A stretch of 64,000 nt of DNA from Chloroflexota bacterium (GTDB lineage: Bacteria; Chloroflexota; Anaerolineae; Anaerolineales; Villigracilaceae). The stretch is from NCBI GenBank assembly GCA_016235425.1, contig JACRLC010000050.1, positions 1-64,000 on the forward strand. The letters are read 5' to 3'. Shown here in pieces: positions 1 to 7,251 of the stretch. Below the pieces are notes generated by a model that worked only from the letters and a program-made list of their open reading frames with translations, was not told the DNA's origin and made no database searches. The position numbers were made by a program, and so were the translations under genes. Within the stretch, counting starts at the first letter, position 1; each line of letters begins with the position of its first letter.

Positions 1-132
1 ACCTGCCGCCAATCGAACGCACGCTACGTTCGTAAGACCTTATCGTTTTCAAAGTCCGATTTCTATCACGAACTGGTTACTCGACTATTTATCGTCCGCT
101 ACAATCTCGCCAAATCATCACTTTCAACTTAA
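1..132 (+). CDS. IS1-family transposase, C-terminal fragment (5' end outside window)
   Basis: Forty-three codons are open from base 1 to a TAA at 130-132. The peptide contains RKTLSFSKSDFYHEL followed by LFIVRYN, which resembles the conserved tail of IS1 InsB-type transposases (an RKTLSFSK-like block, then an aromatic Ile/Tyr-Asn end). The DDE catalytic residues would lie upstream, outside the window. The stop codon sits just inside the inferred terminal repeat, as is usual for IS1. The peptide is short, so the call rests on this one motif and on the matching disruption of the neighbouring permease. Confidence 0.55.
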   Translation, partial: TCRQSNARYVRKTLSFSKSDFYHELVTRLFIVRYNLAKSSLST

Positions 133-140
133 CCACTACC
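1..140 (+). mobile_element. Right end of an IS1-family-like insertion sequence, cut by window edge
   Basis: The element ends at base 140 with CACTACC, which read inwards on the minus strand is GGTAGTGGTTAAG. IS1-family terminal repeats usually start GGTnnTG, so this fits. The open frame inside (1-132) reads like the C-terminus of an IS1 transposase. The permease reading frame on the other strand is normal up to base 141 and then runs into the IS end, where it picks up Gly-Ser-Gly and a stop. The left end and any target duplication lie outside the window, so the family assignment is tentative. Confidence 0.6.
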
Positions 141-701
141 CAGGATCGTTACCAGTAAAGTGATGATCGAGACTGCCCAATTCGCACCTGCCATGCCCAA
201 TGCGGCGGCGGCCAGTCCGAAGCCGATGATCGCGGCCACAGAACCGGTGACGATGGGCGGCAGGACCATGTCAATCTTTTCCTTGCCCACGGCGCGGATG
301 ACAGCACCAATGAGGATATTGAAGACGCCGGTGACGATGATGCCGGCCTGCATCGTGCTGATGACTTCATCCGGTGCAGGCACGCCGAACTGCGGCAGGC
401 TCCCGGTCATTTGCTGGACGATGGCAAGGTACGCCGCAATGTAGCTGAAGCTGGAGCCATAGAACAGCGGAATAAATTTTCCAATCCGCCATCTTGCGAG
501 CAGTAAAGCGACTATCGTGCCGACGCCGGAAACGGTCAACACTGTGCCAACGTGGAAACCGCACAACGCGGCTACAAGCACCGTAGCCGGGAACATGGTC
601 AGCACGTGCTGAAATCCTAAAAGGACAAGCTGAAGGGGCGGGGGCACGTCATTGGGCAGGTATCCCATGACTTTACTTCTGTTTGCGTTTGACATTTTCA
701 T
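129..701 (-). pseudogene. NCS2-family xanthine/uracil permease, truncated by the IS end
   Basis: The 190-residue product matches the N-terminal part of nucleobase:cation symporter-2 proteins, which are normally about 430-480 residues. It begins with a short polar leader, has the LLGFQHVLTMFPATVLVA block of helix 1, and continues through about five hydrophobic segments to LPPIVTGSVAAIIGFGLA. The reading frame breaks at base 141, where the insertion sequence begins; the last three residues and the stop come from the IS. A transporter lacking its second half is unlikely to work. It lies divergent from the molybdenum-hydroxylase cluster, so the lost protein probably imported that pathway's purine- or pyrimidine-like substrate. 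Confidence 0.8.
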
Positions 702-1096
702 CCTCCGATCATAAAAGGTTGGTCAGGATTTGGTGGGGAGGTTGTACGAGCCTTCAATTCATGTTCACCTCCGAACAAAAATCGTCATGCCGCATCCAGC
801 ATGACGACCAAAAACACACGGTTGTTGATTGGCTCACTGCCAGTGAACTTGACTTCACAAATCGAAACCAGTGGGTTCGGGATTGGGTACATCTTGCAAA
901 CAATAACCCCAACATTCAGACAAAGACACGCGTCTTTATCGGACTTTGGTCTGCTCCCGTTATATTTGCAGTTCCGCGTTTGACGGTTGCCTGGGTTATA
1001 ATCGCACGAAAATAGTCTGATTAACCATAACCATCGCGCTTTGCTGGTGTTTTCCTACATTATCCGGCATTTCAAATCCTCGAAAGGGAAAATCTG
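702..1096. other. Divergent intergenic region, no gene seen
   Basis: These 395 bases separate the permease remnant from coxG. Only short ORFs without family resemblance occur. A TATAAT at 997-1002 is a possible -10 element for the rightward operon, but no well-spaced -35 is visible (TTGACG at 980-985 is only 11 bases away). A purine-type regulator site may be present, but I see no clear palindrome. Confidence 0.4.
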
Positions 1097-1558
1097 ATGT
1101 TATTAAAAGGCGATGTTGAAATCCGTGCATCACGAAAACGAGTCTGGGATTTTCTTACCGACCCGAACCAGATCGGGCAATGCGTGCCTGGTGTCGAGAA
1201 GATCGAAATTATCGAGCCGAATAAAAAATATCGCGGAGTGGTATCTGTTGGGCTGGGGAGTGTGAAAGCCCGCTTTAGCGGCGAAGCGCAAATACTCGAG
1301 CTTGATGAACCCAGTCATGCAAAATTGAAGGCGCATGGCATTGCCACGGGCACTGCCGCGGATGTGGTCAGCGAAATGTTGTTGACCAGTGGGGCGAATG
1401 ACAGCACCTTCGTTCATTGGACGGCGGATGTGAATGTTTCCGGCCAATTGGCGAGCCTCGCGGCGCGGTTGATGTTGCCGGTTTCGCAGAAACTTTCCGA
1501 TCAGTTCTATGACGAAGTGCGCCGAAGGATAGAAAAGGAAGGGGCAGAGGCGGCCTAG
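1097..1558 (+). CDS. CoxG-like SRPBCC protein (molybdenum hydroxylase helper)
   Basis: This 153-residue protein of the carbon-monoxide-dehydrogenase subunit G family has the START/SRPBCC fold. The family signature is an N-terminal LKGDVEIRASRKRVWDFLTD block followed by the CVPGVEKIE strand. Family members are thought to help membrane recruitment or maturation of molybdenum hydroxylases; CoxG of Oligotropha has a C-terminal membrane-anchor tail, which this copy lacks since it ends soon after the last helix. The ATG follows an AAAGGGAAA ribosome-binding stretch. It opens the cluster, seven bases before xdhC, so it is probably the first gene of the operon. The family call is firm; its exact role here is inferred. 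Confidence 0.88.
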   Translation: MLLKGDVEIRASRKRVWDFLTDPNQIGQCVPGVEKIEIIEPNKKYRGVVSVGLGSVKARFSGEAQILELDEPSHAKLKAHGIATGTAADVVSEMLLTSGANDSTFVHWTADVNVSGQLASLAARLMLPVSQKLSDQFYDEVRRRIEKEGAEAA

Positions 1559-1565
1559 AGGAACG

Positions 1566-2627
1566 ATGCGCGATATCCTTACCGGCGTGGATCACTGGAT
1601 CAGGGATGATAAGCCAATCGCCCTGGCGACTGTCATTCAAACCTGGGGATCGTCGCCGCGTCGCGCGGGGGCCAAAATGGCGCTCGCCTCCGATGGGCAG
1701 TTCTCCGGCTCGGTCAGCGGCGGATGTGTGGAGAATGCGGTAATCGAAGCCGCGGTTGAATCGTTGAAGACAGATCAATCGCGGCTTTTGCATTTCGGCG
1801 TGGCCGACGAAACCGCCTGGGAAGTGGGATTGGCCTGCGGCGGAAGCATAGATATCTTTGTGAAACCGCTCGACCTGGATTTCTTTGAAATCCTGCGCTC
1901 CGCGTGGCTGGATGACCATCAGTCTGTGCATGTTACGGTGATACGCGGCGCGGCAAATATATTGGGGTGTGAAATGTTGATCCGTGAAGATGGTCAAGTG
2001 GCAAGGACGTTCAATGACAGGTGGGGAGGAAAAATTTTGGAATCGGCTAATGGAGCCTTATTGCACGGAAAATCCTGCCGCGCGGAATTGGATGCAGAGA
2101 CCGAAATTTTCCTGGAGTTCATTTCTCCACCGCCGACTCTCGTTGTAGTTGGAGGAGTCCATATTACGGTGGTGTTGATGTCGCTGGCAAAGACGCTGGG
2201 TTATCGCACGGTGGTCATTGATCCGCGTAAGGTGTGGGGAAACAGCGAGCGCTTCCCGAACGTGGATCAACTCATTCAGGCCTGGCCTGAAGAAGCGTTT
2301 CAGCAAATTAGATTAACGCGGTCAACGGCTGTTGTGATGCTCACACATGATCCAAAACTGGATGATCCTGCGTTGAAAATTGCACTCGCAAGCCCCGCGT
2401 TTTACGTCGGCGCGCTGGGAAGCAAAACGACAAACGCGAAACGTCGTGAGCGGTTATTGAATGATGGCCTAACCGAATCGCAACTGTCACGCCTGCACGC
2501 GCCCATTGGTTTGGACATCGGCGCCGAGTCGCCTGAGGAGATCGCGCTGGCGATCATGTCGGAGGTGGTGAATGCCTATCGAAGGCAGAGTCAATTTGAA
2601 GTCCAGAAAGAAGCGGTGGTCGAGTAG
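1566..2627 (+). CDS. XdhC/CoxI-family molybdenum cofactor maturation protein
   Basis: This 353-residue protein shows the XdhC_CoxI domain at the N-terminus (TWGSSPRRAGAKMAL and SVSGGCVENAVIEA) and the XdhC Rossmann domain at the C-terminus (VVVGGVHITVVLMSLAKTLGY, later VGALGSKTTNAKRRERL and APIGLDIGAESPEEIALAI). XdhC binds molybdenum cofactor, helps sulfurate it and inserts it into xanthine dehydrogenase-type enzymes in the cytoplasm. The usual start of the second domain is GaGHva; here it is GGVHIT, a mild deviation. The last codons (Val-Val-Glu-stop) come from an overlapping GGTGGTCGAGTAG repeat, so the natural C-terminus may have been altered. Confidence 0.92.
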   Translation: MRDILTGVDHWIRDDKPIALATVIQTWGSSPRRAGAKMALASDGQFSGSVSGGCVENAVIEAAVESLKTDQSRLLHFGVADETAWEVGLACGGSIDIFVKPLDLDFFEILRSAWLDDHQSVHVTVIRGAANILGCEMLIREDGQVARTFNDRWGGKILESANGALLHGKSCRAELDAETEIFLEFISPPPTLVVVGGVHITVVLMSLAKTLGYRTVVIDPRKVWGNSERFPNVDQLIQAWPEEAFQQIRLTRSTAVVMLTHDPKLDDPALKIALASPAFYVGALGSKTTNAKRRERLLNDGLTESQLSRLHAPIGLDIGAESPEEIALAIMSEVVNAYRRQSQFEVQKEAVVE

Positions 2628-2668
2628 TTCCGAGCCGTTCTGCGGCGAGGAATGTATCGAGATCACCA
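2616..2668 (+). repeat. GGTCGAGTAG...GTATCGAGATC palindromic repeat, copy 1
   Basis: The unit starts GGTGGTCGAGTAG and ends GTATCGAGATCACC, giving imperfect complementary ends. It overlaps the end of xdhC and supplies its stop codon. Copy 2 follows 30 bases later in inverted orientation. Confidence 0.6.
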
Positions 2669-2693
2669 GTTACAAATAAATATTCGTTACATG

Positions 2694-2740
2694 TTGGTCT
2701 CGATACGCCCTTCGGCAATCACTCAGGGCTACTCGACCAA
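2694..2740 (-). repeat. GGTCGAGTAG...GTATCGAGACC palindromic repeat, copy 2 (inverted)
   Basis: On the plus strand it begins TTGGTCTCGATACGCC and ends GGGCTACTCGACCAA. Its reverse complement matches copy 1 and the copies at 4113 and 12310. Copies 1 and 2 form a head-to-head pair filling the xdhC-coxM gap, a REP/BIME-like arrangement that could fold in the transcript. Confidence 0.65.
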
Positions 2741-2751
2741 CGGAGTTTTTT

Positions 2752-3636
2752 ATGAAACCTGCTCCATTTGAATATCACGTTCCCGATTCACTAGAACAAG
2801 CATTGGCTTTGCTGAAAGAGCATGGCGGCGATGCCAAATTGCTCGCGGGCGGGCAAAGCCTCGTGCCCGCCATGAATTTCCGTGTGGTTCAACCGGGTGT
2901 GTTGATTGATTTGAATCGTGTGAGTGAATTGGCTTACGTCAGGCAGGATGGAGAAAATTTACGCATCGGCGCAATGACCCGCGAGCGGACTTTGGAAATC
3001 GATCCTTTGGTTGCGAAGCAGTCTCCATTGCTGGAGGAAGCGATGCCGCACGTGGCTCATCCGCAAATCAGGAATCGCGGAACATTGGGAGGCAGTCTTG
3101 CAAATGCCGATCCCGCGGCGGAATTGCCCGTCATCATGCTGGCGTTGGGAGCGCGTCTTAAAGCGCGTAATGTTTCGGGGGAGCGTTGGATGGAGGCGCA
3201 TGATTTTTTCTCCGGCATGTTTACCACTGCGCTTGCTCCTGATGAAATCCTTGTCGAAATCGAATTGCCGCCTGATTTGCCTCACACAGGCTGGTCGTTT
3301 ATGGAAGTTGCGCCGCGTGCGGGTGACTATGCTTTGATGGGCGTGGCCGCGCAAGTGACGCTGGATGAAAATGGACGCTGCAGGCAGGCGCGGCTGGTGT
3401 ATCTCAATGCAGGAGATGGGCCGGTGGATGCGAAAGAGGCCGCAAAAATATTGGGAGGCGAAATGCCCAACGATGACGTGATCGAAGCGATGGCGGAGTT
3501 GGTGAGCCGGAAGGAGATCAATCCCTTTGGGAATATTCACGCTTCGTCAGATTTTCAACGACACCTGGCGGGGGTTTTGACGCGCAAGGCATTGAAACAG
3601 GCAATCGAACGCGCTGGTGAGGATGGTTTGCAATGA
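2752..3636 (+). CDS. Molybdenum hydroxylase FAD-binding subunit (CoxM/XdhB type)
   Basis: This 294-residue medium subunit carries FAD and passes electrons from the Fe-S subunit to the acceptor. The N-terminal FAD-binding domain shows AGGQSLVPAMNFRVVQP (the usual AGGQSLlP motif) and then HPQIRNRGTLGGSLANADPAAELP, the FAD pyrophosphate loop (TxGGSLxxADP). The C-terminal CO_deh_flav_C domain begins near residue 175. The start ATG follows ACGGAG at good spacing. Its stop overlaps the start of the 2Fe-2S subunit by four bases (ATGA), so the two are translationally coupled. The substrate cannot be read from this subunit. Confidence 0.93.
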   Translation: MKPAPFEYHVPDSLEQALALLKEHGGDAKLLAGGQSLVPAMNFRVVQPGVLIDLNRVSELAYVRQDGENLRIGAMTRERTLEIDPLVAKQSPLLEEAMPHVAHPQIRNRGTLGGSLANADPAAELPVIMLALGARLKARNVSGERWMEAHDFFSGMFTTALAPDEILVEIELPPDLPHTGWSFMEVAPRAGDYALMGVAAQVTLDENGRCRQARLVYLNAGDGPVDAKEAAKILGGEMPNDDVIEAMAELVSRKEINPFGNIHASSDFQRHLAGVLTRKALKQAIERAGEDGLQ

Positions 3637-4109
3637 AGCAGCTTTGTGCCGTAAACGTAACCGTGAATGGGGTTTCGTATCAACGCGAAGTGGAGCCGCG
3701 GCTTTTGTTGAGCGATTTCCTGCGACACGAACTTAACCTGACTGGCACTCACGTGGGTTGTGAGCATGGCGTCTGCGGTGCGTGCACAATTTTATTCGAT
3801 GGACAGTCCGTGCGTTCGTGCTTGATCTTTGCCGTGCAAGCCGATGGACATTCGGTTACGACGGTCGAGGGACTGGCAAAAAGCGTTGATCAATTGCATC
3901 CGCTTCAACAGGCATTCTGGGAAGCCCATGGACTGCAATGCGGTTATTGCACTCCCGGCATCCTGATGACCATGATCCCATTTTTGGAGGAGAATCCCAA
4001 CCCGACTGAAATGGAGATTCGGCAGGCGCTTTCCGGGAATTTGTGCCGTTGCACGGGATACCAGCACATTGTGGACGCGGTGAAGCTGGCGGCAGAGAAA
4101 ATGCGATAA
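3633..4109 (+). CDS. Molybdenum hydroxylase 2Fe-2S subunit (CoxS/XdhC-type small subunit)
   Basis: This 158-residue small subunit binds two [2Fe-2S] clusters. The plant-type cluster site is GCEHGVCGACTILFDG (Cys-x4-Cys-x2-Cys, with the fourth Cys in VRSCLIFAVQ). The second, alpha-helical cluster site is LQCGYCTPGILM plus NLCRCTGYQHIVDAV. All eight expected cysteines are present, so the protein looks functional. It overlaps the FAD subunit gene by four bases. The molybdopterin subunit gene is not adjacent but lies 5.8 kb downstream, so the enzyme's genes are split by the amidase, allF, allG and cyclase genes. Confidence 0.94.
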   Translation: MKQLCAVNVTVNGVSYQREVEPRLLLSDFLRHELNLTGTHVGCEHGVCGACTILFDGQSVRSCLIFAVQADGHSVTTVEGLAKSVDQLHPLQQAFWEAHGLQCGYCTPGILMTMIPFLEENPNPTEMEIRQALSGNLCRCTGYQHIVDAVKLAAEKMR

Positions 4110-4112
4110 CAA

Positions 4113-4168
4113 GTGGTGGTCGAGCAGCTCGAAGCGTTTTTGCTGAGGGCGTATCGAGACCATACCAC
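4113..4168 (+). repeat. GGTCGAG...GTATCGAGACC palindromic repeat, copy 3
   Basis: The unit starts GTGGTGGTCGAGCAG and ends GTATCGAGACCATACCAC, with complementary outer ends (GTGGT/ACCAC). It lies directly after the 2Fe-2S subunit stop and is followed at once by an AATTGGAGA tract. Confidence 0.6.
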
Positions 4169-4170
4169 AT

Positions 4171-4220
4171 GGTAATTGGTGAATTGGTAATTGGAGATTT
4201 GGAGATTTGAGATTGGAGAT
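4171..4220 (+). repeat. AATTGGAGATT-type repeat tract upstream of the amidase
   Basis: The tract is made of overlapping words GGTAATTGGT, AATTGGAGATT and GAGATTGGAGATT and ends one base before the amidase ATG at 4222. An in-frame TTG at 4207 lies inside the tract, which argues against it being the real start. No clear Shine-Dalgarno is present other than the GGAG words of the repeat, so the repeat may serve as the ribosome-binding site. Confidence 0.7.
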
Positions 4221-4221
4221 T

Positions 4222-5520
4222 ATGCGTCAGTACCAGATAATGGAGTCTTTGCGTTCCGGTCAATTGACACTTCCCGAATATCTCTCGCAAGTGGAGGCGC
4301 AATTTATCGAACGTGAACCATCTGTTATCGCGTTTATCCCTGAGGAGGATCGGTTCGCGCGCTTACACGATGACGCGGAGTCGCTTGTTGCGCGTTACCC
4401 CGATTCGATCAACCGTCCGCCGTTGTTTGGAATGATGGCAGGGATAAAAGATATTTTCCACGCGGAGGGGTTCGCGACTCAAGCGGGAAGCCGCCTGCCA
4501 TCCAAAGTGTTGCAAGGCGCTGAGGCTGAAAGCGTCTCGCGATTAAGAGACGCTGGCGCGCTGATTTTGGGAAAGACGGTCACAACAGAGTTTGCTTATT
4601 TTTCTCCCGGTCCCACGCGTAACCCGCATAACCCTGAGCACACTCCAGGAGGTTCGAGCAGCGGGTCAGCCGCGGCGGTCGCGGCGGGATATTGCAACCT
4701 TGCTCTCGGTACTCAAACAATTGGTTCGATCATCCGTCCTGCGTCTTTTTGCGGGGTGGTGGGGTTGAAGCCGACTTATGATCGTATTTCGCGGGAAGGT
4801 GTGATTCCACTTTCGCCTTCACTCGATCACGTTGGATTTTTCGCTCCCGATGTTTTTACCGCGCAACAAGCGGCTAGTGTGTTGTTTCGAGATTGGAGTG
4901 CAAAGAATAGAGATTGGAGATTGGAGATCGAAGATCGGAAGCCGATCATTGGAATCCCTGAAGGTGTGTACTTAAACTCCGCTTCAAGCGAGACCTTGAA
5001 CTGGTTCCGCTCAATTTGCCAATCCCTCACCGATGCGGGGTACAAACTAAGCCGCGTTTCGATCATGGACGATTTTCAGGCAATACGCAGCCGCCACGAT
5101 GTCATCATGTCTGCTGAAGCGGCGCAGGTCCATAAAGATTGGTTTGAAAAATACCGGGAACTTTATTCGGCAAAATTTACGGAGCTTATCAAACGCGGGC
5201 AGGAAATCTCCAATCTCCAATCCTCTCTTGGCGCGCGCGACGACTTCCGCGCCGAACTCAGGCGGGCCATGATTGATCATAATATTGACCTATGGATTTG
5301 CCCCTCCACGGTCGGTCCCGCGCCGAAAGGATTGGACAGCACAGGCGATCCCGTGATGAATCTTCCGTGGACGCAAGCGGGTCTTCCGGCCATCAATTTG
5401 CCAGCGGGCAAAAACCAGGATGACCTGCCGATGGGTTTGCAGGTGGTTGGTAATTGGTACAAGGATGAATCCTTATTGTTTTGGGCGAAGGATTTAGAGA
5501 AGGTCTTGGCTGACTTATGA
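4222..5520 (+). CDS. Amidase-signature family hydrolase
   Basis: This 432-residue serine amidase shows the Ser-cisSer-Lys triad: Lys in MAGIKDIFHAEG, cis-Ser in GGSSSGSAAAVAAG, and the nucleophile Ser in LGTQTIGSIIRPASFCGVVG. The family cleaves amide or ureido bonds in the cytoplasm. Its place between hydroxylase subunits and allF suggests it opens or deaminates the oxidised product. The ATG at 4222 (MRQYQIMESLRSGQLT) fits the family's start better than the TTG at 4207, which lies in a repeat. Two AATTGGAGA-type tracts lie inside the gene without breaking the frame (about 4908-4929, peptide RDWRLEIE, and 5204-5225, peptide EISNLQSS). The last four bases overlap allF. Confidence 0.9.
   Translation: MRQYQIMESLRSGQLTLPEYLSQVEAQFIEREPSVIAFIPEEDRFARLHDDAESLVARYPDSINRPPLFGMMAGIKDIFHAEGFATQAGSRLPSKVLQGAEAESVSRLRDAGALILGKTVTTEFAYFSPGPTRNPHNPEHTPGGSSSGSAAAVAAGYCNLALGTQTIGSIIRPASFCGVVGLKPTYDRISREGVIPLSPSLDHVGFFAPDVFTAQQAASVLFRDWSAKNRDWRLEIEDRKPIIGIPEGVYLNSASSETLNWFRSICQSLTDAGYKLSRVSIMDDFQAIRSRHDVIMSAEAAQVHKDWFEKYRELYSAKFTELIKRGQEISNLQSSLGARDDFRAELRRAMIDHNIDLWICPSTVGPAPKGLDSTGDPVMNLPWTQAGLPAINLPAGKNQDDLPMGLQVVGNWYKDESLLFWAKDLEKVLADL
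4891..4929 (+). repeat. AATTGGAGATT-type tract inside the amidase gene
   Basis: Words GATTGGAG and AGAGATTGGAGATTGGAGAT lie in frame and encode a charged segment (NRDWRLEIE) between two conserved blocks of the amidase. This looks like an insertion in a surface loop. A second, opposite-strand copy (AATCTCCAATCTCCAATCC) lies at 5204-5225. Confidence 0.6.
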
Positions 5521-7190
5521 CTGTCATAAAACATGATATCCGCCGCGGCGCTTATTATGACTCGGTTGTGCTGATGCAACTCCAGTGCGGGTTGATCGGC
5601 TTGCCCGGCATCATCGACGCGGGCGTCGTGATGGCAACCACTGCCAATTGTGAACTTCTCGCGGCAAACAATCTCCTGTCCGATTCCATCGCGGCCAGCC
5701 CGGACGATTTGCTGATCGTCGTCAAAGCGGAAAATGATTCATCCGCAAGCGAAGCAATTCGTCAAGTTGACTCATTGCTTGCCCGCCGTCGTTCGTCTGC
5801 TTCACAGGATTTTCGTCCGCGCAGTTTGAGCGCGGCGGTAAAGCAACTGCCAGATTCAAGTTGGGCGCTGATCTCTGTTCCGGGACGATACGCCGCGGCT
5901 GTTGCGCGTGAGGCGTTGGAACTGAATCAACATATTTTCCTTTACAGCGACAACGTCTCGCTCGAAGATGAAATTGCATTGAAGAAGACCGCTCGCGAAA
6001 AGGGACTCTTGGTGATGGGCCCGGATTGCGGGACGGCGATCATCAACGGTGTTGGCTTGGGATTTGCCAACCGCGTCCGCCGCGGACCGATTGGGCTGGT
6101 CGGCGCTTCGGGGACAGGACTCCAGGCTGTGACGTCTCACATCCACAACCTGGGTGGAGGCGTTTCCCACGCGATTGGCACGGGCGGGCGCGATCTCAAA
6201 TCTGAAGTCGGCGCGATTACCGCCCATCAAGCGCTCGATCTATTGGCGCGTGACCCTGAAACGAAAGTCATTGTGCTGATCTCGAAACCCCCTTCACCAG
6301 ATGTTGCAACGAAATTGCTTTCAGCCGCGCAAGCCACAGGCAAGCCCGTTGTCGTGGATTTCATCGGATATCCGCCTCCCGCCCGGAAATTAGGGAACTT
6401 GCATTTTGCGACAAGTTTGAGTGAAGCGGCGGAGCTTTCAATTAGAGAACTAGAGAATTGGAGACTAGTGACTAAAGAGTTGGAGTCCCCAGTGTCCAGT
6501 CTTTACTTACGCGGTCTTTTCTCTGGAGGCACTCTTGCCTACGAGACCCTCCTCAGCTTGCAGGCGAGTTTGTCCCCAATCTACTCCAATTCTCCAATCT
6601 CTAATTCTCAGGTTTTGCAGGACCCTCTTCACAGTGAATACCATACCATCATAGACCTCGGCGACGAGTTTTTCATGGTTGGTCGTTTGCACCCAATGAT
6701 TGACAATGATCTGCGGATTCGCCGTCTGAGGCAGGAGGCGGCTGATCCTGAAGTTGGAATGATTTTGCTGGATGTTGTTTTAGGCGAAGGCTCACACCCT
6801 GATCCTGCGGGGGAGTTGGCTCCTGTTATTAAAGAGGTAATCGGTAATTCGGGATTGATGATAGTGGCGATTGTGATTGGCACGGAGGATGACCCGCAAA
6901 ACCTTCAATCCCAGGTTGAACGATTGAGTGAAGCCGGCGCGGTTGTATTTCGCAGTGTGACCGAAGCGGTAAATCATGTCAGTGTGCATTTGAGCCGCCA
7001 CGCGAAAAACGAATTTCCACCTGTTACCCTTGATCGCTTTGCACAGCCTTTAGCGGCAATCAACGTTGGGTTGGAATCATTTTATGAGAGCCTGACATCG
7101 CAGGGCGCGCAAGCGATTCATGTGGAATGGCGTCCGCCCGCGGGCGGGAATGAAAAGCTGGCTTTGCTGCTGGCGAGGATGAAAAAATAG
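5517..7190 (+). CDS. FdrA/AllF-like protein, oxamate carbamoyltransferase-type subunit
   Basis: This 557-residue FdrA-family protein has tandem CoA-ligase-like Rossmann folds. Visible blocks are RGAYYDSVVLMQLQCGLIGLPG at the N-terminus, GLLVMGPDCGTAIINGVGLGFANRV, and a central LVGASGTGLQAVTSHIHNLGGG phosphate-binding loop, then SHAIGTGGRDL. In E. coli fdrA (renamed allF) with ylbE and ylbF (allG, allH) encodes oxamate carbamoyltransferase of allantoin breakdown; that is established work. Here allG follows directly. Two repeat tracts lie inside the gene in frame (6439-6500 and 6577-6611), adding ENWRLVTKELES and SNSPISNSQ in the linker between halves. The true substrate is unknown. Confidence 0.85.
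   Translation: MTVIKHDIRRGAYYDSVVLMQLQCGLIGLPGIIDAGVVMATTANCELLAANNLLSDSIAASPDDLLIVVKAENDSSASEAIRQVDSLLARRRSSASQDFRPRSLSAAVKQLPDSSWALISVPGRYAAAVAREALELNQHIFLYSDNVSLEDEIALKKTAREKGLLVMGPDCGTAIINGVGLGFANRVRRGPIGLVGASGTGLQAVTSHIHNLGGGVSHAIGTGGRDLKSEVGAITAHQALDLLARDPETKVIVLISKPPSPDVATKLLSAAQATGKPVVVDFIGYPPPARKLGNLHFATSLSEAAELSIRELENWRLVTKELESPVSSLYLRGLFSGGTLAYETLLSLQASLSPIYSNSPISNSQVLQDPLHSEYHTIIDLGDEFFMVGRLHPMIDNDLRIRRLRQEAADPEVGMILLDVVLGEGSHPDPAGELAPVIKEVIGNSGLMIVAIVIGTEDDPQNLQSQVERLSEAGAVVFRSVTEAVNHVSVHLSRHAKNEFPPVTLDRFAQPLAAINVGLESFYESLTSQGAQAIHVEWRPPAGGNEKLALLLARMKK
6439..6500 (+). repeat. AATTGGAGA-type tract inside allF-like gene
   Basis: Words AATTAGAGAACTAGAGAATT and GGAGACTAGTGACTAAAGAG lie in frame in the interdomain linker. 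A complementary tract (TCCAATTCTCCAATCTCTAA) follows at 6577-6611, also in frame. The two could pair in the mRNA. Confidence 0.6.
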
Positions 7191-7235
7191 AGAAGGAGAG
7201 AATTGGAGAATTCTCTAATCCTCCGATTCTCTCCT
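7191..7235. repeat. Palindromic AATTGGAGA/TCTCTAAT tract between allF and allG
   Basis: The tract reads GGAGAGAATTGGAGAATTCT and then CTAATCCTCCGATTCTCTCC, so its two halves are partly complementary and can form a hairpin right after the allF stop. Confidence 0.65.
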
Positions 7236-7251
7236 TCACACGGAGATGATT

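Noticed and set aside
4207-4221. TTG start for the amidase
   Set aside because: It lies inside the AATTGGAGATT repeat; the ATG at 4222 matches the conserved amidase start.
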